64,000 nucleotides of DNA from positions 515,457-579,456 of the forward strand of contig NW_003314334.1 of NCBI RefSeq assembly GCF_000143415.4, in the 5' to 3' direction. Positions 1 to 10,719 of this stretch are shown here, one piece after another. The notes under the pieces are model-generated. The model saw nothing but the letters and a program-made list of their open reading frames with translations. It was not told the DNA's origin and did not search any database. This DNA is from Selaginella moellendorffii (Eukaryota > Streptophyta > Lycopodiopsida > Selaginellales > Selaginellaceae). Position numbers and translations under genes: made by a program. Each line of letters begins with the position of its first letter. The stretch's first letter is position 1.

Positions 1-1764
1 CTCTTCATACAAAGGGATCAAGAGCAATTAATACCATTTACAAACCCGCCAATGCCTCCTTTTGACGTTCCTCCAGATCCCGGCCCATCTACAAGAGAAC
101 CTTGACAACCTTCCATTATTCCGAGAGGAGGGGATGATGTGAGGGTTAAGTGTACGGTTATGATGCCGTATATTAATATTAGCATAATGGGATTTTGATA
201 GCCGTTGGATTTATTTCAATCCGGACCACTTGCTTTTGTATATAAACTAGGGTTTTTGGGTTAATTAATATGCACATTTCTGTATTCCCTTTCTATATTC
301 CATGCACTCACAATGAGAACAATTTTATAATTTTAAAAACTTCAACAAAGGAAAATTTGTAATTAAGCCAAATTTAAGAGGTATATATATAATTTCCCTA
401 AAAAATCTCAATGAATATTCTCCCTGGTACAAAGCAAGATTAAGGTTCTTGAGCAGCTATGCACTGTTTGGGCGTGGCCAAGTACTGAGCTGGATTGACA
501 AATCCACATTCCTGGATCATGGTTGAATTTACCAAAGGACTTAGTGGTAGAATTGAAACCACTCAAATCCGTTACAAATCTCTTACAACAACATAATCAG
601 GCCAGGTGACGCCATCAAACCGCAATAGGTGCAAACTAGGGATTTCCGAGATTCACTTGGTCCCAGGATCCGGCAGACACAGCGATCACAGAGATTAGGT
701 TTACATGGCCATTGTGCAGCTTATGGCGCCTGTGATTCTTCTCATCTCTCTGCTGCTGCTGGAGGCGCCAATAAGGTGGTGAGTTTTGTCATTCGATCTT
801 GAATTTGATCCAGGTTTTCACATTTCATTCATCTAGTTGCATGTCCGTGGACACCAGACTGTGGCCAGTCTCCTGGTTAGTCTGGCATGTGACAGGGTTT
901 TGGTAAAGGTCTGAGGTAGGATTCTCAACTTGGAACAAACCACCTAGTGTGTGATACTCTCTGTACTTACAGAAATTGATTTTAGGCACTTACTTCAGTC
1001 TGGCATGATATTCTTCACCTTCAATCCCAGACTTGCACAATGTGGCCGAATAATGGAACTTTGGAACAGAGAAGACACACTCTGTTGGCACTGGCCTCTG
1101 GGTACTTGTCAGTCATCCTTGAGGCATCGTTTAGCTTCTCATTTTGAAGGGAAAAAGCGAAGGAGATATGTATCCCATCAACTGCGATATTTTTTTAGAA
1201 GCTGGGAGCAGTAGTAAAGCTGAGTTGCTTGAAAGCGGCGGTCTCTTTCTTGCGGCTTTTTTGAAGGTGAGATCTTGAGGGGCTTCTGCCCTTGGCTTCA
1301 ATGATTGCTGAGCAAGTTTAGGAAGGGCCTCATGAAACTTCCGGATGGATTTCTGTAGAGGAAATCATTTTACGTGAACAACCTGTCTTGGGAACTTTAT
1401 GATCAAAGCTCCTTGCAATTGTGTTATGGGACTTCAATAAGCCACTAGAAAGAACTCCTGGGGGTTCGGTAAGTGTTTCAACGTTTTATTCTTTTGGTGA
1501 CAATAACGTGATGTGATATTATAAGTGATATGGTGATCATCCTACTTGATCCTCTCCAATAAGCAGATCTTCGTACAAGCCGCAGTGACAAACTGCGTTT
1601 TCTTTTTCACTAGGATGATAAGAACAAAAGTGCAGCTCTTTAAAATGCGCATGGTTTTCCTATTAGGTGGTGATCTGAGGAACCTTGGTCACCAGCAACT
1701 GGCCAGCTGATCCTCGTATGTACAATGAACATTTGGACGATGGTTCGATAGCTCGTCTGGCTGC
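1..1764. other. Intergenic; one possible orphan signal-peptide exon
   Basis: No gene can be supported here. A TATA-like stretch (tatataaact) lies near 238-247. From the ATG at 705 a short reading frame encodes a hydrophobic leader (MAIVQLMAPVILLISLLLLE) that would suit a signal peptide, followed by a possible GT donor near 777. No downstream exon of a secreted protein is recognisable, so it may be the leftover first exon of a lost gene or chance. Small open frames near 951 and 1685 resemble nothing; the second overlaps the antisense of the neighbouring LRR gene. Confidence 0.25.
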
Positions 1765-4566
1765 TTACAGCTGCCTCCAGCGTAGCATCAACCACGACAA
1801 GCAGAAGCTAATGGAGGAGGACAGTGCGAAAGAAACAGGTGACACATTTTCTTCCCACCAGGTTTCGTTGGAGTCAGCTCCCACACGTCCGGCTGCTCCT
1901 GATTCTGTTTCGTGGCATTGTTTGGAGAGTGGGCGACCACAGAGGCCAAGATTTCCGATGAAGCTTGAGTTGTCGAATGTGTCAAACTGCTTCGTCTGCG
2001 GGATCTTACCCTCCAGCTGATTGAAAGACACGTTGAAGGAGGCAAGGGAGTCGAGATTTGCGAGTAAGGTTGGAATGGAGCCTTGCAGGTGGTTGAAGGA
2101 CAGGTCGAGCTGCTCCAGTTGAGTGATTTTCCCATAGGAACTTGGAATCTCACCACTAAAATTGTTGTGGGACAGGTTAAGGTAACGAAGGCCAACGAGG
2201 TCGCCCATGCTTACAGGAAGCTTGCCAGTCAGCTGATTCGTCGATAAATCCAGCAGAGTCGTGGTGCGTAAGACGTACTGGTATGGAGCAAATAAATTGC
2301 CTTTCACACTGAGGAACAGGTCTTGATATAGTCGATCGGCATCCGCAGCATCGCCCTCCGGTGTTAACTTGAAACCCTGTAGATTGTTGAGGGTGGCGGG
2401 CAGTGATCCTTCAAACTGGTTATTTGATAAGTCGAGCACCTGAAGTTGGGTGAGATTCCACAGCCAATCCATGGATGTCAAGGAACCACGGAAGCTGTTG
2501 TTCCCCAAGCTTAGTACTCTCAGCGTTTGGTACTTTCCCAGAGATGAAGGGAGCTCACCAGTAAACCTGTTCCCCCGCAGATCAATCAGCTCGATGGAAG
2601 TTGCGTTTAACAGTGGAAACTGGCCTTGGAAATTGTTGAGTGAGAGCGAGAGGATCTTCAAAGAGGACAACTTCGAAATGTTCATACCAAGCTCTCCCTT
2701 CAGTGAGTTATTCCCAACCTTCAGGCGCTCCAACAAGGTGCAGTTCTCCAAGGTAACCGGAAGGTTCCCAGTCAGTTTGTTTCCTTCTACTCCCAATGTT
2801 TGAAGGCTTTTACATATTGTACCAATTTCATCCGGGACTCTTCCACTAATGGCATTCTTTGACAGGTCCAACTGCTTCAATGAACTGCAGTTCCCAAGGC
2901 TTCGAGGAATTTCTCCAATGAGCAGATTCTTGGATAGATCCATTTGAGTCAACTTCTGAAGCTTCCCGACGATGGAGGGGACTGTCCCGCTGAAGCTATT
3001 ACTAAACATATAGAGAATTTGGAGCTGGGAAAGGTCGCCAAGTGACTCAGGTATTGAGCCTGTGAGTTTGTTTTCGTGCATCCTCAGATCTGTCATCTGT
3101 GTCCAGTTTTCGAATGACAGGTGGGAAATCCTTCCGGACAGAGAGTTCCTGTGAATGAACAAATCCTGGAGCTTGCTCAAGCTTGTGAGCGACTGTGGTA
3201 CGGCTCCATGCAAGTTGTTCGTATCAAGGAATAAGTGCTGCAGATTAACGAGTCGTCCCAGATCTTGTGGAATTTCTCCGTCAAACAGATTGGATCCTAG
3301 ATTCAAACGCTCAAGCGCTGTCAGATTTGCCAGCTCCTTGGGAATGCTTCCTCGGAAAGTACAAATTCCCAGGTCTAGATTGGTCAGCGTTGTTACGTTG
3401 CCAATCCTTGGTGATAAAGTGCCGGAGTTGTTCTTCGTCAGTCCGAGTTCAGCCAAAGCCAATGTGGTTAGCGGAAGCCGAAACAATGATGATGGGATAG
3501 GACCATCCAGATTGGGGGACCAGCCGATATCCAACCATTCTAGCTGGCTGCAATTGCCTAGCTCTTCTGGGATCTTGCCGGTGAGCCTTTGGGATCCATA
3601 CAGGGAGAGGGCTTGCATGTTCTGAAGCTGACCGAAGGAACTTGGAATCTGTCCACTCAGGGAATTTCCTCCCAGAAACAGCTCGATGAGCATTGAGCAA
3701 TTAGCGAGGGCCAGTGGAATATGTCCGTCCAGCTGGTTTTGCTCCAGATGCAGCACCTGAAGTTTCTTCAATCGTCCAAGCTCTTCTGGAATTGGACCCT
3801 TCAAGCTGTTGACTCCCAGCCAGATCTCCTGCATGTTGGTACAATTCCCAAGAGAAGACGGTAAACTTCCTGACAAGTGATTGCTACCCAAGGCAATCAG
3901 CTCCAGCTGGGGCAACACTCCTAACTCTGCTGGAATTGAACCCTCCAGCATGTTGGCCTGGAGAACAAGCACCTGAAGATTGCTACAGTTGCTGAGTTCC
4001 CTGGGAATGATGTTGGTGAGATTGTTCATGTGGAGTGCCAGAGTTTCGAGCTTCTTGAGGTGTCCGAGCATAGCAGGTATTACACCGCGAAGTTTGTTGT
4101 ACCCGAGGTTGAGATATGTCAACTCTTGGATGGTTCCAAGCTCTTCTGGAATTTGGCCCTCGAGCTCATTGAAGTTCAGCGCCAGAGTCCTCAGATTTTT
4201 CAACTGGCCGAAGTCAAGTGGTATCTTCCCCGACAGGTTGTTTCGACTCAGATTCAGAACTTTCAAGCTACCAATGCTTCCAAGAGAAGAAGGGAGGATC
4301 GTACCTTGAAGCGTGCAGTTGGAGAGATTGATACCCACAACACTGAGATTGTCAGAGTCACAGATTATTCCGCTCCAGCTCGAAGAACACAAAGAAGCTT
4401 TCTTCTTGCGCGTCCAGTTCGCCAGGACTCCTGAAGCATCAGCAGTGATCCCGGACTTGAAGTTGAGCAAAGCCTGCATTTGCTGGTCACTGTGATTGAT
4501 GGTCAAAGCTTGTCCCACTGGCAGCAGCAGCAGCAGCAGCAACATCAGCATGTCGCAGAATGCCAT
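1765..4566 (-). CDS. Leucine-rich-repeat receptor-like protein (no kinase)
   Basis: An uninterrupted 933-aa frame that starts with a signal peptide (MAFCDMLMLLLLLLLPVGQA). An LRRNT region with paired cysteines follows (about residues 30-70, NWTRKK...CSSSWSGIICD). Next come roughly 28-30 plant-type extracellular LRRs (LxxLxxLxLxxNxLxGxIPxxLG) to about residue 740, and a non-LRR island near 745-790. More LRRs follow, then a capping NLGLCGRPLSKQC cysteine pair, an acidic stretch and a C-terminal hydrophobic segment (about residues 910-928) that can span the membrane. There is no kinase domain, so this is an RLP rather than an RLK. Family knowledge: RLPs sit in the plasma membrane, sense extracellular ligands and signal through partner kinases. 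The ligand is unknown. A single-exon structure is common in this class. It lies 5' to 5' with a hairpin cluster, which could affect its promoter. A related but broken LRR gene lies at 24.4-26.6 kb. Confidence 0.9.
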   Translation of the reverse strand: MAFCDMLMLLLLLLLPVGQALTINHSDQQMQALLNFKSGITADASGVLANWTRKKKASLCSSSWSGIICDSDNLSVVGINLSNCTLQGTILPSSLGSIGSLKVLNLSRNNLSGKIPLDFGQLKNLRTLALNFNELEGQIPEELGTIQELTYLNLGYNKLRGVIPAMLGHLKKLETLALHMNNLTNIIPRELSNCSNLQVLVLQANMLEGSIPAELGVLPQLELIALGSNHLSGSLPSSLGNCTNMQEIWLGVNSLKGPIPEELGRLKKLQVLHLEQNQLDGHIPLALANCSMLIELFLGGNSLSGQIPSSFGQLQNMQALSLYGSQRLTGKIPEELGNCSQLEWLDIGWSPNLDGPIPSSLFRLPLTTLALAELGLTKNNSGTLSPRIGNVTTLTNLDLGICTFRGSIPKELANLTALERLNLGSNLFDGEIPQDLGRLVNLQHLFLDTNNLHGAVPQSLTSLSKLQDLFIHRNSLSGRISHLSFENWTQMTDLRMHENKLTGSIPESLGDLSQLQILYMFSNSFSGTVPSIVGKLQKLTQMDLSKNLLIGEIPRSLGNCSSLKQLDLSKNAISGRVPDEIGTICKSLQTLGVEGNKLTGNLPVTLENCTLLERLKVGNNSLKGELGMNISKLSSLKILSLSLNNFQGQFPLLNATSIELIDLRGNRFTGELPSSLGKYQTLRVLSLGNNSFRGSLTSMDWLWNLTQLQVLDLSNNQFEGSLPATLNNLQGFKLTPEGDAADADRLYQDLFLSVKGNLFAPYQYVLRTTTLLDLSTNQLTGKLPVSMGDLVGLRYLNLSHNNFSGEIPSSYGKITQLEQLDLSFNHLQGSIPTLLANLDSLASFNVSFNQLEGKIPQTKQFDTFDNSSFIGNLGLCGRPLSKQCHETESGAAGRVGADSNETWWEENVSPVSFALSSSISFCLSWLMLRWRQL

Positions 4567-4600
4567 ATGGCTCAGGCCCTTGAGCGCAATTGTGGTGCAT

Positions 4601-5484
4601 GGAGAAGGCTATAAGAATGACAATACCATTCTTATAGTCTTCTCCATACACGACAGTTGCGCTGGGGTCCAATGTCTGCCAATGTCCACCTTGAGTGTTA
4701 ATTGATCCCATCCACCTTTAAGACTTTGGATGATGGATGGGATCACTGCTGGTGCTTGTTCTCCAGGCCAACATGCTGGAGGGTTCAATTCCACCAGAGT
4801 TAGGAGAGGAATTGATGCTTTCTTAGTGCAGCATCGGACCCGGAAAGGCATCCACCTTTGAGACTTTGAATGAAATGGACAATACCATTCTTTTTCATGC
4901 ACCACAATTCGAACGAAACACTAAGAAAGCTCAAGATTGTGAAGACTTGCTGGCTAGTGTCAATCGATCCCATCCACCTTTAAGACTTTGGATGGGATCG
5001 ATTGGATGGGATGGGATCCGATGCGGGACCGATTCTGCAGCCTTCTGACACTAGCCAGCAAGCAAGTCTTCACTTTGAGCGCACTTCCTGGTCACAGAAT
5101 ATAAACCATCACACATGCCAGAGAAGCCTGGTATGAATATGTCGATGAAATCGTCCCAGTGAATGGGACCCCAAGCTGTCAACAATGAGTTGACAGCTTG
5201 GGATAGATGTTCGGGCACTTCAGACTGGCATATAAGCCATCCGGGACACATTAAACTTTTTGATCACCTAACACTTTTATAATTGGTCAGATTTTAAGGT
5301 CAGGAATTTGATTAAGTGTGTCAATTTCTTGCAGTGATGTTTGTGCAGTAAAGGACACTAGCCAGCAAGTCTTCACATGAATCCTGAGCTTTCTTAGTGT
5401 TTCGTTCAAATTGTGGTGCATGAAAAAGTTGTCCATTTCATTCAAAGTCTCAAAGGTGGATGCTTTTCCGGGTCCGATGCTGCA
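4601..5484. repeat. Nested inverted-repeat (foldback) cluster
   Basis: Several complementary arms are visible. (1) 4601-4619 pairs with 4627-4645 with one mismatch. (2) 4703-4713 pairs with 4735-4745. (3) 4964-4975 pairs perfectly with 4990-5001; its loop shares sequence with hairpin 2. (4) About 4940-4961 pairs with 5047-5073. (5) The largest pair is 4827-4961 with 5354-5484, about 130 bp, imperfect, with a spacer near 390 bp. Blocks such as gacaataccattctt and gacttgctggctagtgtc recur in both orientations, so the cluster looks like repeated foldback or MITE-like insertions. It begins 35 bp upstream of the LRR start codon. A transcript through it would fold strongly. No transposase frame is present. 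Confidence 0.75.
5170..5202. repeat. Perfect 14-bp stem hairpin
   Basis: cccaagctgtcaac (5170-5183), loop aatga, gttgacagcttggg (5189-5202). A perfect 14-bp stem lying inside the spacer of the larger inverted repeat. No T-tract follows, so there is no reason to call it a terminator in a plant nuclear context. It is most likely part of the same foldback-rich element. Confidence 0.7.
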
Positions 5485-6346
5485 GCCTTTTGACAAAGAA
5501 CTTCCTGTTCATATTTTGTACCTTGTGCATCTCTGGCATTCATCATGTGTGGACAGCCACGCGTTGAACAAAAGATTCATAACCATCTACATGTTCAGCT
5601 ACCATCCATGAGAAACTCATTTGACACTCTCTGCCAAAAGCCACACCCAACCGATCCAAACTTTTTGACCATTTGCTGTGGCGAAAAGAGGATGCTTCCA
5701 ACTTCCAGGCGCAGACAAATCAAGGGCGAGCTACATACTAGCTGCATCGCAAAGTCCTATCCGAGGGCTACACGTTTGAGGAGATTTTTGGAAAGAGCCC
5801 GTGCTACCAGACTGTCGATGAATCTTTGTTCCGCGAGGTGGAAGAGAGGCCGAGAAGAAAGGTCAAGAAGAGCAGCTCTCGCAGACAGAAAGATTGATTC
5901 CACGCACGAGATGACTAAAGTGACCCGTTGGAATCGTCAGGCTCATTTCTTCAAAGGAAGATCTGGAGATGTGAAATCAGGGTACTTGCGTCTGGGGTGG
6001 GGACCCGACGCATGGTCCAAATCCGCCACTTCCATGCTTCACCATGCTCGGTATCTACTTTCTTGGCCGTCCTTTGGGGATCCTTTCCGAATAAGATGTT
6101 TTCACTCTTCGCAACGGAATTGACAAGAAGCGAAATATTAACTGACTGATCTTGTAAACTAGTATGTACTGGACACTGTCAAATTCTCACGTCGGCTGCA
6201 TTTGAACAGAAATGGAATATTCAAATGCAATTTTAACCGGCCTATATAATACCTATTTCACATTTGTGTAAATTTCTGTTAAAGGCAATATTTTAGTCAC
6301 TTCGCATTTTACAAAGGCTTGTGTCTGTTTCAGCGATCTCCACCGC
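5485..6346. other. Unassigned sequence with a short protein-like frame
   Basis: No recognisable gene. On the plus strand near 5750-5900 one frame reads GYTFEEIFGKSPCYQTVDE then an Arg/Lys-rich tail ending at a stop. It looks coding in composition but has no start, and I do not recognise it. A different frame gives a 192-aa Arg-rich open frame (5545-6123) that looks like a shadow. This may be a decayed gene fragment. Confidence 0.25.
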
Positions 6347-6630
6347 ATGAAAGAGAGGCTGCTGCTTACTCAGTTGATCAGAAGCTGCAGCAGAGACAGG
6401 AATTTGGCAAGAGCAAAGCGGGTTCATGCCCAGATTGATTAGGGTCCTTACAGGGAGGATGTGTTCGTGGCGAATTTGCTTGTTGACATGTATGCCGCTG
6501 TGGAAGCTTGGAAGAGGCAGAGCAGATATTCAGAGGGATCAGGCAGTCGAACTTTTACTTGCAGAATGTCATTCTTCAGGGGTATAACCAGATTGGGCAG
6601 CCCGTGGTGTTGTCTAATTATTGTTGCTGT
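6347..6630 (+). pseudogene. PPR protein fragment, broken
   Basis: Translation from the ATG at 6347 gives an opening typical of plant PLS-type PPR proteins of the RNA-editing kind (LIRSCSRDRNLARAKRVHAQ), then an in-frame TAG near 6440. It continues in frame with EDVFVANLLVDMYA and then shifts frame to LEEAEQIFRGIRQSNFYLQN. Joined conceptually these match the first one or two PPR motifs of that class. The stop and the frameshift make it a pseudogene. AT-rich DNA follows with no further PPR motif. The resemblance is to the family in general, not to the PPR gene at 48-50 kb in particular. Confidence 0.75.
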
Positions 6631-6639
6631 ACGGCACAA

Positions 6640-7560
6640 TGCCATGCGGTAACATATCCTCAGGCTTACATGTGCAAGTCTTGGGCTTACATCAGCATAT
6701 AGAACAATGGTTCATTTTGGCTAGTTGGTATCATGTGTTGTTTAATGTGATAAATGTCATGGTTGAATAATAAGAATTGTTACACTTTTTTTTATAAAAG
6801 GTGAGGACATTTAAATTAAGAAGTGTGTGAATTGAAAGTTGTTCATATGTTGTTTATTTTAGTGAGTGATTAATACTTACAAATAAATAACAGTTGTTGA
6901 AATTTTTTAAGTTTAAGGTTTAGGGGTTTATGAGTAACAAAGAAGGATTCATATGGTGTGAGATCCACAACAAAATGAAATATTAACAGGTATGTATTGT
7001 TCATAGCTGCACTTAGAAAGGGCAATGCTTTTGTAGAGTTTAAATGTTTTCTTGAGTCATATAATATTTCTTAAAACTTAGTGTGTTGAATGGATTTGAC
7101 AAATGAATCTATTAATTTGTATTTTTGCATTTCTTATATGTATGTTTTTATGTGTTTATGAATGACATTAATTTTATGCTATTTGTGTGAGCTTATGTTA
7201 TCCTGACTATTTTGTACACATTATTAATGTTTAAAAATCAATATTAATATGTTTATTATTTACATAAAATTTTGATAAATATTAGTTGTGTCACCAACAA
7301 CAAATATTAACTTTATGGTATGCTTATGGTGAGTGTCATTATAAAGCTACATGTTTTGTTTTCAGTTGCATTGAGACAACCATCATAGAAGTGTGAGCAT
7401 TTGCTCATTACTTCCTCTTGCAGAGACACAAGAACAACAAAAACGAAAAAAAATGACAACTAATGATTAATATGTGATAATGAATGCAATTTCACAACAA
7501 TATTGATAAAGCGTTACAAGGAAGTAAGATTAACATTCTTGTAAAGCCCCCGATCCATCG
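6640..7560. other. AT-rich spacer without genes
   Basis: Strikingly AT-rich compared with the flanking housekeeping block and free of long frames on either strand. In texture it resembles the 55-63 kb region and probably consists of old non-coding or transposon-derived DNA. No terminal repeats or target-site duplications were seen. Confidence 0.5.
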
Positions 7561-7570
7561 ATTTCCCGCG

Positions 7571-8765
7571 GACAGTTGGAGATGGAGCTGGAGAAACGAA
7601 CGCTGGCCGCCGTGGGGAGGCTCCAGGAGTATGACATCGCTGCGAAGAGGATGGGAAGAGCCGAGCAATCGAATGCGATTCGCAAGAGAAAGTCCAAGCC
7701 CGCGGGAATGGGCGGCTAGTCCGTACCATTGTACGGCTTGATCTTCCCAATGTACGAGGTCTTCGGCTATTTTGAAATGGAGCATTGCATGGGAGAGCTT
7801 CTCAGTGGATGCGGCGCCCATAGCTCCGACTGCTCCTACGTGATTGTGATCCTCAACTATCGCCTGTCATCGCTGGCGGCATTGCTGTGGCAGAGAGGTT
7901 TGATCCAAATCTTTCGCGGATGGCGCGTCGCATTGTTTTCCCTTGTTTCTTGCAGCTAGGTTGCGAATGTGCGCCGATGGAGGAGCTAATCGGCTCTACA
8001 ACGAGCTGTCGTTGCTTCTGGGACAGGAGGAATCGATCGTGAGAGAGGTAAGAAATTGTTAGAGGTAAAATGAATCGAATGAGATTTTCCCTTGTGTAGG
8101 TTCATACCGGATGCGATCATTGGGGATTTGGACTCCATTCTCCCGGAAGTGAGGCAGTTCTACGAATCAGGAGTCTGGTTTCGTTCGTTTGATTTTTGGA
8201 AAGTTTGTTTCTCCTCAGGGCACTGCTGTTCTAGACAAATCTCACGACCAAGACACGATAGATCTTCACAAGTGGATCTCTTTCGTCGCCGAGAAATCCA
8301 ATGTAAGAACTGTTTAGCCGTTTTTCTTCGTTGTTTGGCTTCTTCTTTACTATCGCGTGTGTGTTCTTCGTAACAGATGAAGATCTTGGTGGTGGGAGCG
8401 TTGGGTGGAAGATTTGACCACGAGATGGGAAACATCAACGTACTCTTTTCCTTCAGGAGCTTCCGGATCATGGTCTATTTTCTTCCTAGAGACGTTCTTC
8501 ACACCATCCACGTCTCGCCCGAGCTTGAAGGGCCAAATCCTCTCGGCAAGACTCAAATTCGTAAAGTACTTCCACCATTCCTCTCGATAAAATCACTGTT
8601 TCCTCGCTTACTTTCACTTTCACTACTATCACTTTCTTTTGTTCTCACAGTGATTTCAAAGCAAGCATTAGGGGATCATTCTCGCTCCGTCAAGGCAAGC
8701 CTTCGTGGCGCTCGATTTTGGTGTTAGCTACCATGCCAGAGCTTCTTCGCGCTCCGTTTTAAAGG
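7571..8765 (+). pseudogene. Decayed duplicate of the TPK locus
   Basis: This stretch is a direct-oriented copy of about 11.56-13.1 kb. It carries the last exon of the 112-aa gene (7577-7720, with an altered C-terminus), TPK exons 1-5 and the beginning of the phosphatase leader. TPK exon 1 (about 7779), exon 2 (CADGGANR encoded near 7970) and exon 3 (GDLDSI) are still readable. The exon 3 splice donor region is changed, exon 5 has lost internal segments after the GALGGRFDH motif, and exon 6 is missing altogether. The copy lies upstream of RPT3 and the intact locus downstream, so the duplication flanks that gene. A functional thiamine pyrophosphokinase is unlikely. Confidence 0.85.
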
Positions 8766-9145
8766 ATTAACTTTGACATCATTTAGCATGTCATGTTGAA
8801 TCTTTTGTCACTTCGTGCAGCAACAAAAACCATCGTGGATAAATGGGTATGCTTTGAAAGTTTGATTAAAGCTGGGTTTCTTTCCCTTTCTGCACTGTTC
8901 CAGAAAGCACGCGTTACGAGGAATTACGACTCGCCTGTGAAGCAAGTTAGCACTGGGGAAAGCTGAGAACTTGCAAGCCGAGAGATTCAGTGTGGAGGGA
9001 CGTGGTCTCATAAGATCTGTGTGAGTAAAGGCCTCTTCGCCTGTAACTCTGGAGACCTGCGAAGGCAAGTTAAGGAACTCGAAGCCCAAGAGAGCTGCTT
9101 TCTGTGTAAAGATAAAGTGGTTTCAAATAATTTGATCAACCTCAG
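8766..9145. other. Spacer between TPK relic and RPT3
   Basis: No recognisable gene. The distal part will contain the 3' UTR of the minus-strand RPT3 gene. A 93-aa minus frame (8808-9089) has no family resemblance that I can see. Confidence 0.4.
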
Positions 9146-10648
9146 TTACTGGTAAAAGGTCATCTCCTTGCTGGATTTCTTCACGTTGGCTTTATACCCT
9201 TTCTCGAAGTCCTTGGCAAGAACTATGTATCGGTTCCTACGCACTGCTTGCATCCCAGCTTCCTGACAAACTGCTGATATCTGGAAAGCACAAGTTCGTG
9301 GGTTTTTTCTTGTCAAGAGTCCTAATGAGCGCTTACTTCGGCAGCCGTGATCTTGTCTGGCCTCGAAATGAAGTCCTCGAAATCAACTTCATCGCTGAGG
9401 TTCATCCTGGACGTGCAAACCTGGAAAATGAGTCGCTTCTCTCGCCTATCTGGATAGGGGAACTCGATCTTCCTGTCGAGTCTTCCAGGCCTCAGTAGAG
9501 CGGGGTCCAAAGTATCAGCACGGTTTGTAGCCATGATAACCTTCACGTTGAGACATTGATCGAATCCATCCAACTGCAGGAGAACGCTTTGAGCAAAGGT
9601 TTTTAGAAAATGGAAAGGAAAGAAAAACCTGGGTAAGAAGCTCCATTAAAATTCTCTGCACTTCCCTGTCTGCGCCAGTTTGAGAATCAAAGCGAGCAGT
9701 GGCGATGGCATCTACTTCATCGATAAAGATGATCGCTGGCGCATTTGCTTTGGCAAGGTTGAAAACATCGCGCATCATCCGTGGACCCTGCACAACGTTT
9801 CGACACGAACGTTCTCCTGTTGAGAGCTTACAAAAAATGAGTAGAAAGAACTCACCTCTCCAAGGTATTTTTGCACGAACTCTGATGCCACAACCCGGAT
9901 GAAAGCAGCCGAGGTGTGATGTGCCACAGCCTTGACGAGCATGGTTTTTCCAGTTCCCGGAGCACCATACAACAAAACTCCCTTGGGTGGATCAACTCCG
10001 AGCTGCCTGTAGAGCTCGGGGTGCGTCAGCGGAAGCTCCACAGCTTCTCGAATCTCTTGCTTCTGTAACTCTAAGCCCCCAATTTCCTGCAAAACCAAAG
10101 AAAAGTTTTAGCAAATCTGGTAAAGTTTCTAGAAAAGAAAAATGATAAGCTTGAATGGAAGAAAACTAGATCAAAGGTGGTGTAAAGTTTGTCTACAGAA
10201 GAGAAGGAAAACAAAAGAAGGAACTTCGTACCGCATACGTGACCTCCGGTCTGAGAGAATCCGTGAGAATCGACACCGAAGAGTCCACCTCCAATGGAAG
10301 AACATCCACGAGAGCCAACGAGTGCCTGTTTAGACCAACCGAGCTCCCCGGCTTGAGAAGCTCTCTGTTCACAGTGCTCTGGATCCTAACATACCGCGGC
10401 GTATGCTCCCACAAGACAATCGCGTGGTCCCCGTCGATCACCTCCACCAAGTGGCCTATGCATAGCGGCATGGATCGAAGCCTCGCTGCCTCTTCCTTCG
10501 CGAAAAGGATCTGGCGGCGCGTGAATCTCATCTCCGTCTCGGTGCACTCTAATCGGATGTCGTGGTACCTGATTTCGTCCTCCAAGGCCTTGAGCCGGAG
10601 GTAGACCTCGCCATCGCCGGAGCTAGTCATCATATCGACGAGGGCCAT
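9146..10648 (-). CDS. RPT3: 26S proteasome regulatory ATPase subunit RPT3 (S6B)
   Basis: Five exons on the minus strand: 10648-10232, 10086-9856, 9787-9629, 9573-9337 and 9280-9146, giving 392 aa with phase kept at every junction. An N-terminal coiled coil and OB-type region (about 1-139) lead into an AAA+ ATPase domain. That domain shows Walker A GAPGTGKT, Walker [12 protein letters not shown], sensor and arginine-finger segments ([20 protein letters not shown]) and a helical C-terminal domain. The LxxKDFEKGY segment and tyrosine-containing tail fit RPT3. Family knowledge: it is one of six ATPases in the 19S base that unfold ubiquitinated substrates in cytosol and nucleus. Walker A has Ala where the consensus is usually GPPGTGKT, and the N-terminus is somewhat divergent, so it may be a second, less conserved paralog. 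It shares a 71-bp head-to-head promoter with the gene at 10720. Confidence 0.93.
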
Positions 10649-10719
10649 GAAATATAAACCCTAAGAAAGCTCGTTTGAATAGATTGCCGCCCTTATACTT
10701 TTGTGAGAGAGAGCTAGCT
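10649..10719. promoter_or_regulatory. 71-bp bidirectional promoter (RPT3 / 112-aa gene)
   Basis: The whole space between two divergent start codons is 71 bp. It contains a telo-box-like motif (aaaccctaag, near 10657) and a GA repeat (gagagagag, near 10704). In plants, telo-boxes are enriched upstream of housekeeping and translation-related genes. Both 5' UTRs and the core promoter must share this DNA or overlap the coding regions. Which gene the motif serves is not known. Confidence 0.6.

Noticed and set aside
5170-5202. A bacterial-style terminator hairpin.
   Set aside because: No T-tract, and the context is plant nuclear DNA inside a foldback cluster.
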